Positions 44,234-53,689 of a stretch of 64,000 nt of DNA are shown here, in pieces. Each line of letters starts with the position of its first letter. The stretch's first letter is position 1. The stretch lies in contig CAXXXS010000001.1 of the NCBI GenBank assembly GCA_963665085.2, positions 434,001 through 498,000 of the forward strand, given 5' to 3'. The notes beneath the pieces are model-generated. The model saw only the letters and a program-made list of their open reading frames with translations, did no database searches and was not told the origin of the DNA. This DNA is from G963665085 sp963665085 (GTDB lineage Bacteria; Bacteroidota; Bacteroidia; Bacteroidales; JAAAOM01). A program made the position numbers and the translations under genes.

Positions 44234-44351
44234 ACAAAAATATATAATTGTTCTAAATAGTAAATATTTAGAAATAAACACAGATTAAAATACTTACAAC
44301 CAAACTATTAAACATCTATTTTACTAAGATTTTCATACGAATCTGCAACTA

Positions 44352-44513
44352 TCATCTAACGCCTACTGTGTTACAGGCACAATCCCCAGGGCATATAAAA
44401 ACATTTCCACCACCACTTTTATTTACAAGCTTTACTATTTTTTCATTGCAGTTTTTACTAGGAATATTTCCGACAATTATAATTCGGCGATTGCTACACC
44501 ATTTAAAGAAATA
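44352..44513 (-). pseudogene. Possible relic of a cysteine-rich protein gene
   Basis: An open minus-strand frame of 53 codons without a start codon reads like protein: RRIIIVGNIPSKNCNEK in the middle and CPGDCACNTVGVR before the TGA at 44352. Upstream, protein-like segments continue in other frames (LSVFLEEKFQTNGKIRG and FMGVIVNSSNISLNGVAIAEL, to about 44640), with stops between. This suggests a gene broken by several frameshifts. The family is not recognised, and chance cannot be excluded. Confidence 0.25.
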
Positions 44514-44698
44514 TTAGAAGAATTTACTATAACTCCCATAAACTTAACTAAGATGAAGTATACCTTTCTTTCCACTAATTTTAACCTCGAATCTTACCAT
44601 TAGTTTGAAACTTCTCTTCTAGAAACACCGATAATTCAAGCCTTTAGAATTGACCAGATCAAATTATTTTTATTTATTTGCCACAAAATTAGTATATC

Positions 44699-47644
44699 AT
44701 GAGAAATTCAATTAAATCACTTATCTTCCTTTTTGCTATTTTTTCCCAGTCTCTTTCATTAATAGCACAACAAAATCAATACTGGCAGCAAGAAGTTAAT
44801 TATAAAATCAATGTAACACTAGATGATGTAACCAATTACCTAAATGGAGACATTCAAATAGACTATAAAAACAATTCTCCATCCGAACTTTCATTTATCT
44901 ACTTCCACTTATGGCCAAATGGCTATAGCAATAATGATACAGACCTGGCCAAGCAAATTTTAAACAGGAGAGGTCCTCGAAAATTATTCGAAATTGATTC
45001 AATCCGAGGTTATATTGATTCACTCGATTTTAAAACAGAGGATAACATACTAAAATGGGAATACCTCCCAGAACATATTGATATCTGCAAGGTTTTCCTA
45101 AATAGTCCATTAAAAAGCGGAGAAAGTATTACAATTTCCACACCTTTTAGAGTTAAAATTCCCGCAGGGGATATATCACGATTAGGCCAGGCAGGAGGTT
45201 CTTATGCTATTACACAGTGGTATCCGAAACCAGCTGTTTATGATGAAGACGGCTGGCACGAAATGCCATACCTGGATATGGGTGAATTTTATTCGGAGTT
45301 CGGTAGCTTTGACGTTAATATTACTGTCCCAAAAAACTATGTAGTAGCTGCAACTGGTAATCTCCAGAATAAAGAAGAAATTCAATGGCTTGATAGTTTG
45401 GCCAATCTTACTAGTAAAATTGACTCTTTTGAGAGGAAAGATCCAAAAATAGAATCCAGCAAAAAATTCAAGACTCTCCATTACACAGAGAAAAACATAC
45501 ATGATTTTGGGTGGTTTGCCAATAAAAATTTTAATGTATTAAAAAGCGAAGTAACATTGCCACGCACCAATAAAATTGTTACAACCTGGGCATTTTTCCC
45601 AAACAGAGAAGCATATTTATGGAAAAATGCCTGTGAATACATTAATGATGCTTTATCATACTATTCAAAATGGAATGGTGATTATCCCTACAATAACTGT
45701 TCTGCTGTACATGGTCCATTAGGTGCAGGTGGTGGAATGGAATACCCCACAATTACAGTTGTAGGCAATACTGGGTCAGCCTTCTCGCTAGAAGAGGTAA
45801 TTATGCATGAGGTTGGCCACAACTGGTTTTATGGAATGCTTGGATTTAATGAGCGAGATTTCCCTTTTCTTGACGAAGGAATAAACAGCACAAACGAATT
45901 TCGATATACCATTACGAAATACCCCGAATCAAAATTAAGCAATGGTACTTTGGGTGTTAGTAATTCAATAGCTAACTTTCTTGAGATAGAAGACCTTCCC
46001 AACTATTATATGTATTCTTCTGCATATCTCATAAATGCGAGAAGAAATTATGATCAACCCTCAAATCTACATTCTACAGCATACACAAATTTTAATTATG
46101 GTTTAATTTACTACAAACCTGCAGCTGCCTTTAACTACCTTCGAGAATATTTAGGTGATGAAACATACGATAAAACTTTTCAGAATTTCTTTGATGAATG
46201 GCATTATAAACATCCATCTCCTGACGATTTAAACAAAACTTTACAAGAAAATTCCAAATTCGATCTTTCATGGTTCACCAATGATATTCTTACAACCACA
46301 AAAAAGATGGATTACAAGTTGGCAAGAATAAAAGGTAATGAAGTACTTGTAAAAAACAGTGGCGACATTGCATCTCCTTTTCCATTACAAGGTATTAAAG
46401 ACTCAACAGAAGTTTTTGAAATCTGGCAGGAAGGCTTTACAGGAGAAAAATGGATTACTCTTCCGGAACAGGATTTTGATAAAGTTGTAATTGATAAAGA
46501 CCAAATCACGCTCGATGTCTACAAACAAAATAACTCTATCAAATCAAAAGGTCTTTTTACAAAAGTAGAACCTGTGAGACCAAAGCTTTTATTAGGGTTT
46601 GATAATTATGACAAAACAGAAATCTATTTCTCTCCAATTATCGGATGGAACAATTATAACAAAACAATGGTTGGTGCAACATTCCATAACATTTCCATCT
46701 TCAAAAAACGATTTGAATATCTACTTTCCCCTATGTATGGATTTGGAAATAAGGATCTGGCTGGATCCGGACAATTATTTTTCCATTTTCCGGTTAAATC
46801 AGGAGCTTTTAGAAATGTTGACTTCGAGGTTGCTGGAAAACAATATGGAGCCCTTAATAACAACAGCTATAACAAACTTTCAGGAAAGTTAACTTTCGAA
46901 ATTCGTGAAAGCCTGACAAACAACAATGAATTTAGAGTTAATCTAAAAATGACACATGCTAATACGCTGGGTGGTTCTCCCGATGATTATGCCCAGTTTT
47001 ATCAATTAGAATTCAACAAAAAAAGTATCAGTAAATTCACCCCTTTAAATCTAAATTTATTGACAGAATTTGGCCCTGATTTTTCAAAGCTCCAACTAGA
47101 GGGAAGCCTTGTAAAACACTACATAAAAAGAAAATATGCACTTAACATAGATTTCTTTGCAGGAAAATTCTTAACTCACAATACCAATTCTGGCATTTAT
47201 AATTTTAGTTTAAGCGGTAAAACAGATTATTTGTATGAACATTCAATGCTTGCCAGGTTTCATACTCCAAATGATGAATGGTATACAAACCAGTTTATTA
47301 ATTCTGAAGGAGGATTTGCATCGTTGAGTTATCCAATAGTAATGAGTTCAGACTGGATGGTTGCTTTAAAAATTAGTCATGAATTACCATTTAATTTAAG
47401 ACCTTATTTTAATATTGCAGCCCTTCCATCTAATGAAAACATATTTCATCAATCCGTCTTCTATGAAGGAGGTATTAGATTTGGTATAAAAGATGCTTTC
47501 GAGGTGTATTTCCCATTAATTTATACACATGAATTAGAAAAAGAAACTTACGAAGATATAAGCCAACTAAAAAACAGGATACGTTTTGTACTAGATTTAA
47601 ACAAGGTTAATCCAATCAATCTTTTAAAAAAAATACCGTATTAA
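44699..47644 (+). CDS. M1-family metallopeptidase with C-terminal barrel-like domain
   Basis: 981 residues. Signal peptide 1-23. An N-terminal beta domain leads to an M1 catalytic domain: substrate motif GGGMEYP (about 344-350), zinc site HEVGH (370-374) with third ligand Glu393 (HExxH-x18-E). From about 625 to the end the protein is strand-rich with aromatic-ended segments (KLLLGFDNYDKTEIYF, FEYLLSPMYGFGNKD, AFEVYFPLIYTH), compatible with an outer-membrane barrel. The peptidase would then be held at the outer membrane. Substrate unknown. Confidence 0.85.
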   Translation: MRNSIKSLIFLFAIFSQSLSLIAQQNQYWQQEVNYKINVTLDDVTNYLNGDIQIDYKNNSPSELSFIYFHLWPNGYSNNDTDLAKQILNRRGPRKLFEIDSIRGYIDSLDFKTEDNILKWEYLPEHIDICKVFLNSPLKSGESITISTPFRVKIPAGDISRLGQAGGSYAITQWYPKPAVYDEDGWHEMPYLDMGEFYSEFGSFDVNITVPKNYVVAATGNLQNKEEIQWLDSLANLTSKIDSFERKDPKIESSKKFKTLHYTEKNIHDFGWFANKNFNVLKSEVTLPRTNKIVTTWAFFPNREAYLWKNACEYINDALSYYSKWNGDYPYNNCSAVHGPLGAGGGMEYPTITVVGNTGSAFSLEEVIMHEVGHNWFYGMLGFNERDFPFLDEGINSTNEFRYTITKYPESKLSNGTLGVSNSIANFLEIEDLPNYYMYSSAYLINARRNYDQPSNLHSTAYTNFNYGLIYYKPAAAFNYLREYLGDETYDKTFQNFFDEWHYKHPSPDDLNKTLQENSKFDLSWFTNDILTTTKKMDYKLARIKGNEVLVKNSGDIASPFPLQGIKDSTEVFEIWQEGFTGEKWITLPEQDFDKVVIDKDQITLDVYKQNNSIKSKGLFTKVEPVRPKLLLGFDNYDKTEIYFSPIIGWNNYNKTMVGATFHNISIFKKRFEYLLSPMYGFGNKDLAGSGQLFFHFPVKSGAFRNVDFEVAGKQYGALNNNSYNKLSGKLTFEIRESLTNNNEFRVNLKMTHANTLGGSPDDYAQFYQLEFNKKSISKFTPLNLNLLTEFGPDFSKLQLEGSLVKHYIKRKYALNIDFFAGKFLTHNTNSGIYNFSLSGKTDYLYEHSMLARFHTPNDEWYTNQFINSEGGFASLSYPIVMSSDWMVALKISHELPFNLRPYFNIAALPSNENIFHQSVFYEGGIRFGIKDAFEVYFPLIYTHELEKETYEDISQLKNRIRFVLDLNKVNPINLLKKIPY

Positions 47645-47782
47645 TCTAAAATTAAGGTCTGTAGGTAAATAAATTACCCCCTATAGACCTTAATTTCAAC
47701 TAGATATTAAAACAAGCTAACAGGATATGCGTTAAATCTCATATTCTAAAAAAATATTAACTTGCTTTGATTTTTTAACAAA

Positions 47783-48424
47783 ATGAAAGAAGAAAAAAGA
47801 AATATACTCCCGCAGAAAACGGTTGAACGATTAAGTAAATACAGAAGGATTTTAGGGAAATATAAGAATCTGGAGGAGCCTCATATTTATTCACATGATT
47901 TAGCCAGAATGTTAAACATAACTTCAGCACAAGTTAGAAGAGATATTATGCTTATTGGCTTTAACGGAAATCACCGTAAAGGATACAACGTAAGAGAATT
48001 GGTTGAGCTTATCGGGCAAAAAATTGACAAAGAAGAAGGGTTAAATATAGCATTAGTTGGAATTGGTAATTTAGGCCGGGCTGTTACTAGTTACATCTCA
48101 AAAACTGAAACCAAACTTAATATTGTTGCTGCCTTTGATACGGATCCTAACAAAATAGGAACAAAAACAACCGGAGTAACCTGCCATAGTATTTCAGATA
48201 TTAATAAAATAGTTGAGAAACATAATATTGAAATTGCTGTACTTACTGTACCACCCGAATTTGCAAAGCAGGTTGCCAGCATATTAATTGATTCCGGGAT
48301 AAAAGGAATTTTAAATTTCACATCCGTCCATGTTGATGTCCCACCAGGAATTTATATTAAAGATTACGACATTATTACTTCGCTTGAAGAGATAGGTTTT
48401 TTTGTTAGTAACGCAGAATCATAG
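47783..48424 (+). CDS. rex: Redox-sensing transcriptional repressor Rex
   Basis: 213 residues. N-terminal winged helix (IYSHDLARMLNITSAQVRRDI, about 36-56; FNGNHRKGYNV) and C-terminal Rossmann domain with GIGNLGRAV (about 94-102) that binds NADH/NAD+. Rex leaves its operator when NADH is high, which turns on NADH-consuming fermentation and hydrogenase genes. It stands between the two hydrogenase operons, each of which has a TTGTTA-N6-TAACAA-like palindrome upstream. No such palindrome was seen directly before rex itself. Confidence 0.96.
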   Translation: MKEEKRNILPQKTVERLSKYRRILGKYKNLEEPHIYSHDLARMLNITSAQVRRDIMLIGFNGNHRKGYNVRELVELIGQKIDKEEGLNIALVGIGNLGRAVTSYISKTETKLNIVAAFDTDPNKIGTKTTGVTCHSISDINKIVEKHNIEIAVLTVPPEFAKQVASILIDSGIKGILNFTSVHVDVPPGIYIKDYDIITSLEEIGFFVSNAES

Positions 48425-48463
48425 AAGTATCTTTATTACTCAAAAAAACATGCTGAAAAACAT

Positions 48464-48483
48464 ATTGTTATTCAAATAACAGT
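48464..48483. promoter_or_regulatory. rex operator: Rex-type operator upstream of the Hox operon
   Basis: ATTGTTATTCAAATAACAGT: near-palindrome with the same arms as the one at 44202-44221 except for two centre or edge bases. It is about 150 bases before the hoxF start and 40 bases after the rex stop. Confidence 0.7.
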
Positions 48484-48631
48484 ATATATAGTTTAATTTC
48501 AATAACTTAAATGGTGATTTTACCTTTTAGAATAATTCTAAATTAAATGATGTCATTGTAATTCTAACTATCAATACATACATTAGTTGTGAAAAAATTA
48601 ACAACTAAAAACGTTCTTTAATCACTAGCTT

Positions 48632-50431
48632 ATGGAAGCCAAAGCCTTACAAATCATCGAGAAGTATCTAAACGACAAAACACGGCTTATGGACATCCTA
48701 ATCGATATCCAGTCAGAAATGGGATTTATTTCTGAAGAAGTAGCCGCACTCATCGCCAAACAATTAGGCATTTCCAAAGTTGACGTAGAACAGACCATAT
48801 CATTCTACCATTTCTTCTCACAAAAACCTACAGGAAAATATTCAGTTTATCTTAACGACAGTGTTGTTGCCAACATGATGGGACGGGCTGATATTGTCAG
48901 GACCTTTGAAGAACAGGCCGGCATTAAAATGGGCGAAGTATCACCTGATGGTTTAATTGGTCTTTACAACACATCATGTATTGGCATGAATGACCAAGAA
49001 CCTGCTGCAATAATTAACGGTGCAATTTTCACTCGATTAACCCCATTTCGTGTAAAAGAAATCATGCGTGATATTAAAGCAGAAAAAGATGTCAAGGAGA
49101 TGTATTCTGCCGGTTGGGGAGATGGCATGAACAGTTCTGATCTAATACGTGCTGTTGTAAACAATAACATCAGAAAAAAAGGCCCTATCTTAACAGAAGA
49201 CAGTAAACCAGGTGATGCAATAAAGAAAATTATTGATATGACCCCTGAAGAAGTCCTAGAGGAAGTTAAACTCTCTAACATTCGTGGCCGTGGTGGTGCT
49301 GGTTTTCCTACAGGATTAAAATGGGAATTTTGCAGAAAAGCAGAAGGAAAACAAAAATATATCTTCTGTAATGCTGATGAAGGTGAACCCGGAACTTTTA
49401 AAGACAGGGTTATTCTCACAGAACGCCCAAGATTATTATTAGAAGGAATGGTAGTAGCAGGATATGCAGTTGGAGCAACAGAAGGCATACTCTACGTACG
49501 TTATGAATATAAATACCTACAAAGTTATCTTGAAGATATTATTCAAAAAGCAAAAGAAAAAAACTTTATCGGGAAGGATATCCTTGGTATTAAAGGGTTC
49601 AACTTTGATATACGAATCCAATTTGGTGCTGGAGCGTATGTTTGTGGAGAAGAATCTGCACTTATAGAATCAGCTGAAGGAAAACGGGGAGAACCAAGGG
49701 ACAGGCCACCATTTCCTGTTGAAAAAGGCTACCACGATATGCCAACAGTTGTAAATAACGTAGAAACACTTTGTGCTGTTGTGAAAGTTATTAATAATGG
49801 TGGAGATTGGTATAAATCATTTGGGACCAATGAATCTACCGGGACAAAACTCCTAAGTGTTTCTGGAGATTGTCGCTATCCTGGTGTTTATGAAATAGAA
49901 TGGGGGTTCAATGTAAATGACATTCTTGAAATGGTTGGGGCAACAGATGTTCAGGCTGTACAAGTTGGAGGCCCTTCAGGGGCATTAATTGCACCTAATG
50001 AGTTTAACAGAACCCTGGGCTACGAAGATCTTGCAACCGGAGGCTCACTAATCATTCTTAATAATTCAAGGAACCTTCTCAGAGATGTTGTCCAAAATTT
50101 TATTGAATTCTTTATTGAAGAATCATGTGGTTCATGTTCTACATGTAGAACTATACCTGTCTTACTAAGAGATAAACTCATAAAAATTAAAAATGCACGG
50201 GGAGTAGCTAAAGATATTGATGACATGATCAACTGGGGTAAAATACTAAAAGTCAGTAGATGTGGCTTGGGGCATACTGCAGCAAATCCTGTGTTGACCA
50301 GTATTAAAAATTTTAGGCACTTATATGAGGAAAGGATCCAAAAAGATAAAGATTTCGACAGTGGATTTGACCTAAGAACAGCTGTTAAGGAAGCCAGCTT
50401 AGCTACAAACAGGGTACCTAACGTTTTCTAA
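48632..50431 (+). CDS. hoxF: Diaphorase flavoprotein subunit, NuoE-NuoF fusion (HoxF-like)
   Basis: 599 residues. Residues 1-150 are a NuoE-like domain, but three of the four [2Fe-2S] Cys are missing (only Cys116 in TSCIGMN remains). The NuoF core follows: GRGGAGFPTGLKWEF, NADEGEPGTFKDR, GEESALIESAEG for FMN and NAD(P)H, then the SLBB fold and the [4Fe-4S] motif ESCGSCSTCR ... CGLGH. It exchanges electrons with NAD(P)H for the [NiFe] hydrogenase encoded downstream. No separate hoxE is present. First gene of the operon; no clear Shine-Dalgarno. Confidence 0.9.
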   Translation: MEAKALQIIEKYLNDKTRLMDILIDIQSEMGFISEEVAALIAKQLGISKVDVEQTISFYHFFSQKPTGKYSVYLNDSVVANMMGRADIVRTFEEQAGIKMGEVSPDGLIGLYNTSCIGMNDQEPAAIINGAIFTRLTPFRVKEIMRDIKAEKDVKEMYSAGWGDGMNSSDLIRAVVNNNIRKKGPILTEDSKPGDAIKKIIDMTPEEVLEEVKLSNIRGRGGAGFPTGLKWEFCRKAEGKQKYIFCNADEGEPGTFKDRVILTERPRLLLEGMVVAGYAVGATEGILYVRYEYKYLQSYLEDIIQKAKEKNFIGKDILGIKGFNFDIRIQFGAGAYVCGEESALIESAEGKRGEPRDRPPFPVEKGYHDMPTVVNNVETLCAVVKVINNGGDWYKSFGTNESTGTKLLSVSGDCRYPGVYEIEWGFNVNDILEMVGATDVQAVQVGGPSGALIAPNEFNRTLGYEDLATGGSLIILNNSRNLLRDVVQNFIEFFIEESCGSCSTCRTIPVLLRDKLIKIKNARGVAKDIDDMINWGKILKVSRCGLGHTAANPVLTSIKNFRHLYEERIQKDKDFDSGFDLRTAVKEASLATNRVPNVF

Positions 50432-50449
50432 CAAAAAACTAAATTAATT

Positions 50450-51151
50450 ATGGCTCATGTAATAAAAATAACAATAGACGGTAAAGAGTGTATTGCTGAA
50501 AAAGGACAATATATAGTAGATGCTGCCCGAGAAAACGGAATTTTCATTCCAACACTTTGCAATGTTCCAGGTGTTAAACCTAAAGGTGCCTGCAGAATTT
50601 GTACAGTAAAAGTAAACGGTAGGTTTATGACTTCCTGCACAACACCAGTTGCAGACGGAATGTCAATAGAGAACCATACGCCCGAGCTAAATGATATCCG
50701 TAGTGCAATAGTTGAAGCTTTATTTGTTGAAGGAAATCATTTCTGCCCTACATGCGAAAAGAGTGGGAATTGCGAGCTTCAGGCTCTTGCATACCGATTT
50801 AAAATGATGGTTCCTCGTTTTCCTTTTGCATTTCCAAAGAGGGAAATAGATGCCAGTAACCCCAAAATTATTAAAGACCACAATCGATGTGTCTTATGTA
50901 AAAGATGTATCCGGATAATTAAGGATGAGCAAGGAAGAAGCCTTTTTGCATTCTCTAAACGAGGACATAAAGTCGAAATCAATATTGACCCTGAACTAGC
51001 ATTTGAATTAACCGATGAACTTGCTCAAAAATCTATGGATGTATGTCCGGTTGGAGCAATTCTGGTAAAAGAAAAAGGATTTAATATTCCTATTGGAGAA
51101 AGAAAATTTGATAAAAAACCTATTGGTAGTGAAATAGAAACTACTTTATAA
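50450..51151 (+). CDS. hoxU: Hydrogenase diaphorase small subunit (HoxU)
   Basis: 233 residues, like the N-terminal part of NuoG: plant-type [2Fe-2S] (CNVPGVKPKGACRIC ... SC, about 37-64), His-ligated [4Fe-4S] (HFCPTCEKSGNC) and one more [4Fe-4S] (CVLCKRC ... CPVGAI). Length and cluster set are those of HoxU. It wires electrons between HoxF and HoxY. 18 bases after hoxF. Confidence 0.92.
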   Translation: MAHVIKITIDGKECIAEKGQYIVDAARENGIFIPTLCNVPGVKPKGACRICTVKVNGRFMTSCTTPVADGMSIENHTPELNDIRSAIVEALFVEGNHFCPTCEKSGNCELQALAYRFKMMVPRFPFAFPKREIDASNPKIIKDHNRCVLCKRCIRIIKDEQGRSLFAFSKRGHKVEINIDPELAFELTDELAQKSMDVCPVGAILVKEKGFNIPIGERKFDKKPIGSEIETTL

Positions 51152-51162
51152 AAAAAATAGAT

Positions 51163-51711
51163 ATGAGTAAACCAGTAGTTGCAACAACTTCGCTTGCAGG
51201 ATGTTTTGGATGCCACATGTCAATTCTCGACATTGATGAACGAATACTTGACCTAATAGAATTGGTTGAGTTTAATAAATCTCCAATTGACGATATCAAA
51301 AAATTTACAAAAAAATGCGACATCGGACTAATCGAAGGAGGATGTTGTAACAGCGAAAATGTTCATGTATTAAAAGATTTTAGGGAATATTGCAAAATAT
51401 TGATATCTGTTGGAGAATGTGCTATTATGGGAGGATTACCAGCAATGAGGAATGGTATTCCTATTAAAGAATGTCTTGAAGAAGCCTATATAAAAGGCCC
51501 TACAGTAAAAGCAAATGAAAATAAAATTATACCTAACGATCCTGAATTACCAATTCTTCTAGACAGGGTATATCCTTGTCATGAGATAGTAAAGATTGAC
51601 TATTATTTGCCTGGATGTCCTCCAAGGGCAGACCTAATATGGGATGCCCTTGTTGCTCTTATCACTGGCAAAGAGATGGAATTGCCTTATGAAGTTGTAA
51701 AATTTGATTAA
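51163..51711 (+). CDS. hoxY: [NiFe] hydrogenase small subunit (HoxY)
   Basis: 182 residues, the short group 3 form with one proximal [4Fe-4S]. Ligand Cys are in AGCFGCHMS (14, 17), GECAIMGG and PGCPPRAD. No Tat signal, so the enzyme is cytoplasmic. 11 bases after hoxU. Confidence 0.93.
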   Translation: MSKPVVATTSLAGCFGCHMSILDIDERILDLIELVEFNKSPIDDIKKFTKKCDIGLIEGGCCNSENVHVLKDFREYCKILISVGECAIMGGLPAMRNGIPIKECLEEAYIKGPTVKANENKIIPNDPELPILLDRVYPCHEIVKIDYYLPGCPPRADLIWDALVALITGKEMELPYEVVKFD

Positions 51712-51753
51712 TAAGAAACACACTGATTACTTACCATTTCAAAAATTGATAAA

Positions 51754-53205
51754 ATGGGACAAAAACTAACAATAGAACCTGTAACTAGGGTTGAAGGACA
51801 CGGAAAAGTAACTATCCACCTTGATAACGACGGAAATGTATCACAAACCCGGCTTCATATAGTAGAATTCAGAGGTTTTGAACGATTTGTTCAAGGCAGG
51901 CCATACTGGGAAGCCCCGGTACTTGTGCAACGGTTATGTGGAATATGTCCTGTGAGCCATCACCTTGCCGCTGCAAAAGCAATGGATGTGATAGTAGGAG
52001 CCGGAACTGGGGATGGATTAACCCCTACCGGAGAAAAAATGCGTAGGCTCATGCATTATGGACAAATGTTTCAATCGCACGCATTACACTTTTTTCATCT
52101 TGCCTCTCCGGATTTACTTTTTGGTGTAGACGCAGATCCTGCAATACGCAATGTTATTGGCGTAGCTATGAAACATAAAGACCTGGCAGTTCAAGGGGTT
52201 ATGATGCGGAAATTTGGACAGGAGATAATTAGGGCTACTGCTGGCAAAAAAATTCATGGCACAGGAGCAATACCAGGCGGCATAAACAAACACCTTTCCG
52301 AAGAAGACAAAAACAGCTTCCTGAATGGTGATGATCCAATGAATATCGGCAAAATGATTGACTGGTCTCATGCTGCACTTGCTTTTTTCAAAGATTATCA
52401 CAAAAAAAATATTGCTATAATTGATGAGTTTGCAGCGTTCCCTTCCAATTACTTAAGCCTTGTTCGTAAAGATGGAGCCCTAGACTTATATCATGGTGTA
52501 CTAAGGGCTGTAGATAACGAAGGCAAAAAAATACTGTATGATGTTGATTATCAAGAATACAACAAGTATATTGATGAGGAGGTAAAAACCTGGAGCTACA
52601 TGAAATTCCCATATTTAAGAGAATTTGGCACACAACAAGGTTGGTATACGGTTGGTCCTCTTGCAAGAATGAATACAGCTGATTTTATTGACACGCCACT
52701 TGCCCAAAAAGAATTTGAAGAATTCAAAGCCTACAACAATGGCAAACCAAGCAATAAATCAATGCACATGCATTGGGCCAGGTTAATAGAAATTCTTCAT
52801 TCAGCAGAAAAGATGAAAGAACTGCTTAACGATCCCGATCTAATGAAAGGCGAATTGACAACAAAAGGCAAAAAACAATATGAGGGAGTTGGACTTATTG
52901 AGGCTCCAAGAGGTACTCTATTCCATCACTATAAGGTTAATGACAACGACCAGATAGAAATGGCAAACCTTATTGTTTCTACAACCAACAATAACGAGCC
53001 TATGAATGTAGCTGTAAACCAGGTAGCAACAAATATGCTTTCCGGAAAACCAGAAATTACAGAAGGCATGCTAAATGCTGTTGAAGTTGCCATCAGAGCT
53101 TACGATCCTTGTTTGAGTTGTGCTACTCATGCACTTGGACAAATGCCTCTGGAGATTTCCTTGTATGATGCTCACTCAAAACTAATAGATAAAAAACGCA
53201 CCTGA
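51754..53205 (+). CDS. hoxH: [NiFe] hydrogenase large subunit (HoxH)
   Basis: 483 residues. The Ni-Fe site ligands are in RLCGICPVSHH (Cys62, Cys65) and DPCLSCATH (Cys453, Cys456). Residues after His459 form a 24-residue tail that a specific protease normally removes once nickel is inserted; the next gene encodes such a protease. Motif R-x-E-G-H-G near residue 12 is standard. Group 3 (bidirectional, NAD(P)-linked) is indicated by HoxF/U partners; 3d is most likely. Confidence 0.95.
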   Translation: MGQKLTIEPVTRVEGHGKVTIHLDNDGNVSQTRLHIVEFRGFERFVQGRPYWEAPVLVQRLCGICPVSHHLAAAKAMDVIVGAGTGDGLTPTGEKMRRLMHYGQMFQSHALHFFHLASPDLLFGVDADPAIRNVIGVAMKHKDLAVQGVMMRKFGQEIIRATAGKKIHGTGAIPGGINKHLSEEDKNSFLNGDDPMNIGKMIDWSHAALAFFKDYHKKNIAIIDEFAAFPSNYLSLVRKDGALDLYHGVLRAVDNEGKKILYDVDYQEYNKYIDEEVKTWSYMKFPYLREFGTQQGWYTVGPLARMNTADFIDTPLAQKEFEEFKAYNNGKPSNKSMHMHWARLIEILHSAEKMKELLNDPDLMKGELTTKGKKQYEGVGLIEAPRGTLFHHYKVNDNDQIEMANLIVSTTNNNEPMNVAVNQVATNMLSGKPEITEGMLNAVEVAIRAYDPCLSCATHALGQMPLEISLYDAHSKLIDKKRT

Positions 53206-53206
53206 T

Positions 53207-53680
53207 ATGTTAAGAAACTTGCCTAAAATATTGGTCTATGGTTATGGTAATCCTGGAAGGCAAGATGATGGAATTGGCATCTCAGTTACAGAAAAACTAG
53301 AGGATTGGGCAAAACAAAACCAAATAAAAAATGTAAAAACTGATACTAACTACCAGTTAAACATTGAAGATGCTGTAAATATTTCAGATAATGAGATTGT
53401 TTTTTTTGTTGACGCCTCAAAAGAAGAAATAGAAAATTTCACCGTAACAAAAGTCGAACCTTCTAACAAGGCCAACTTTACAATGCATGCCGTTTCTCCC
53501 GGTTATGTATTAAACATCTGCAAGGAGATGTACGGTAATATACCAGAAACTTACCTTGTTCACATTAAAGGATACGAATGGAATTTCCTTGAAGAAATGA
53601 CTCATGAAGCCCAAAAGAATCTCGAGGATTCCTTCGAATTCCTTGTGAAGTGTATCTCTAACATCAACATAAACCATTAA
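53207..53680 (+). CDS. [NiFe] hydrogenase maturation endopeptidase
   Basis: 157 residues, HyaD/HoxW-type family: YGYGNPGRQDDGIG (about 11-24, with the nickel-sensing acid), FFVDAS (second acid) and a His in MHAVSPGYVL. It clips the HoxH C-terminal tail after nickel insertion. It starts 2 bases after the hoxH stop, a pairing that supports specificity. Confidence 0.9.
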   Translation: MLRNLPKILVYGYGNPGRQDDGIGISVTEKLEDWAKQNQIKNVKTDTNYQLNIEDAVNISDNEIVFFVDASKEEIENFTVTKVEPSNKANFTMHAVSPGYVLNICKEMYGNIPETYLVHIKGYEWNFLEEMTHEAQKNLEDSFEFLVKCISNININH

Positions 53681-53689
53681 TTAAACGCT

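Larger units (their letters stand above)
44140..44698. other. 559-bp intergenic region between two operons
   Basis: Holds the Rex-like palindrome and promoter of the hydrogenase operon at the left, a degenerate minus-strand coding relic in the middle (44352-44640), and the M1 peptidase promoter region at the right. Confidence 0.6.
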
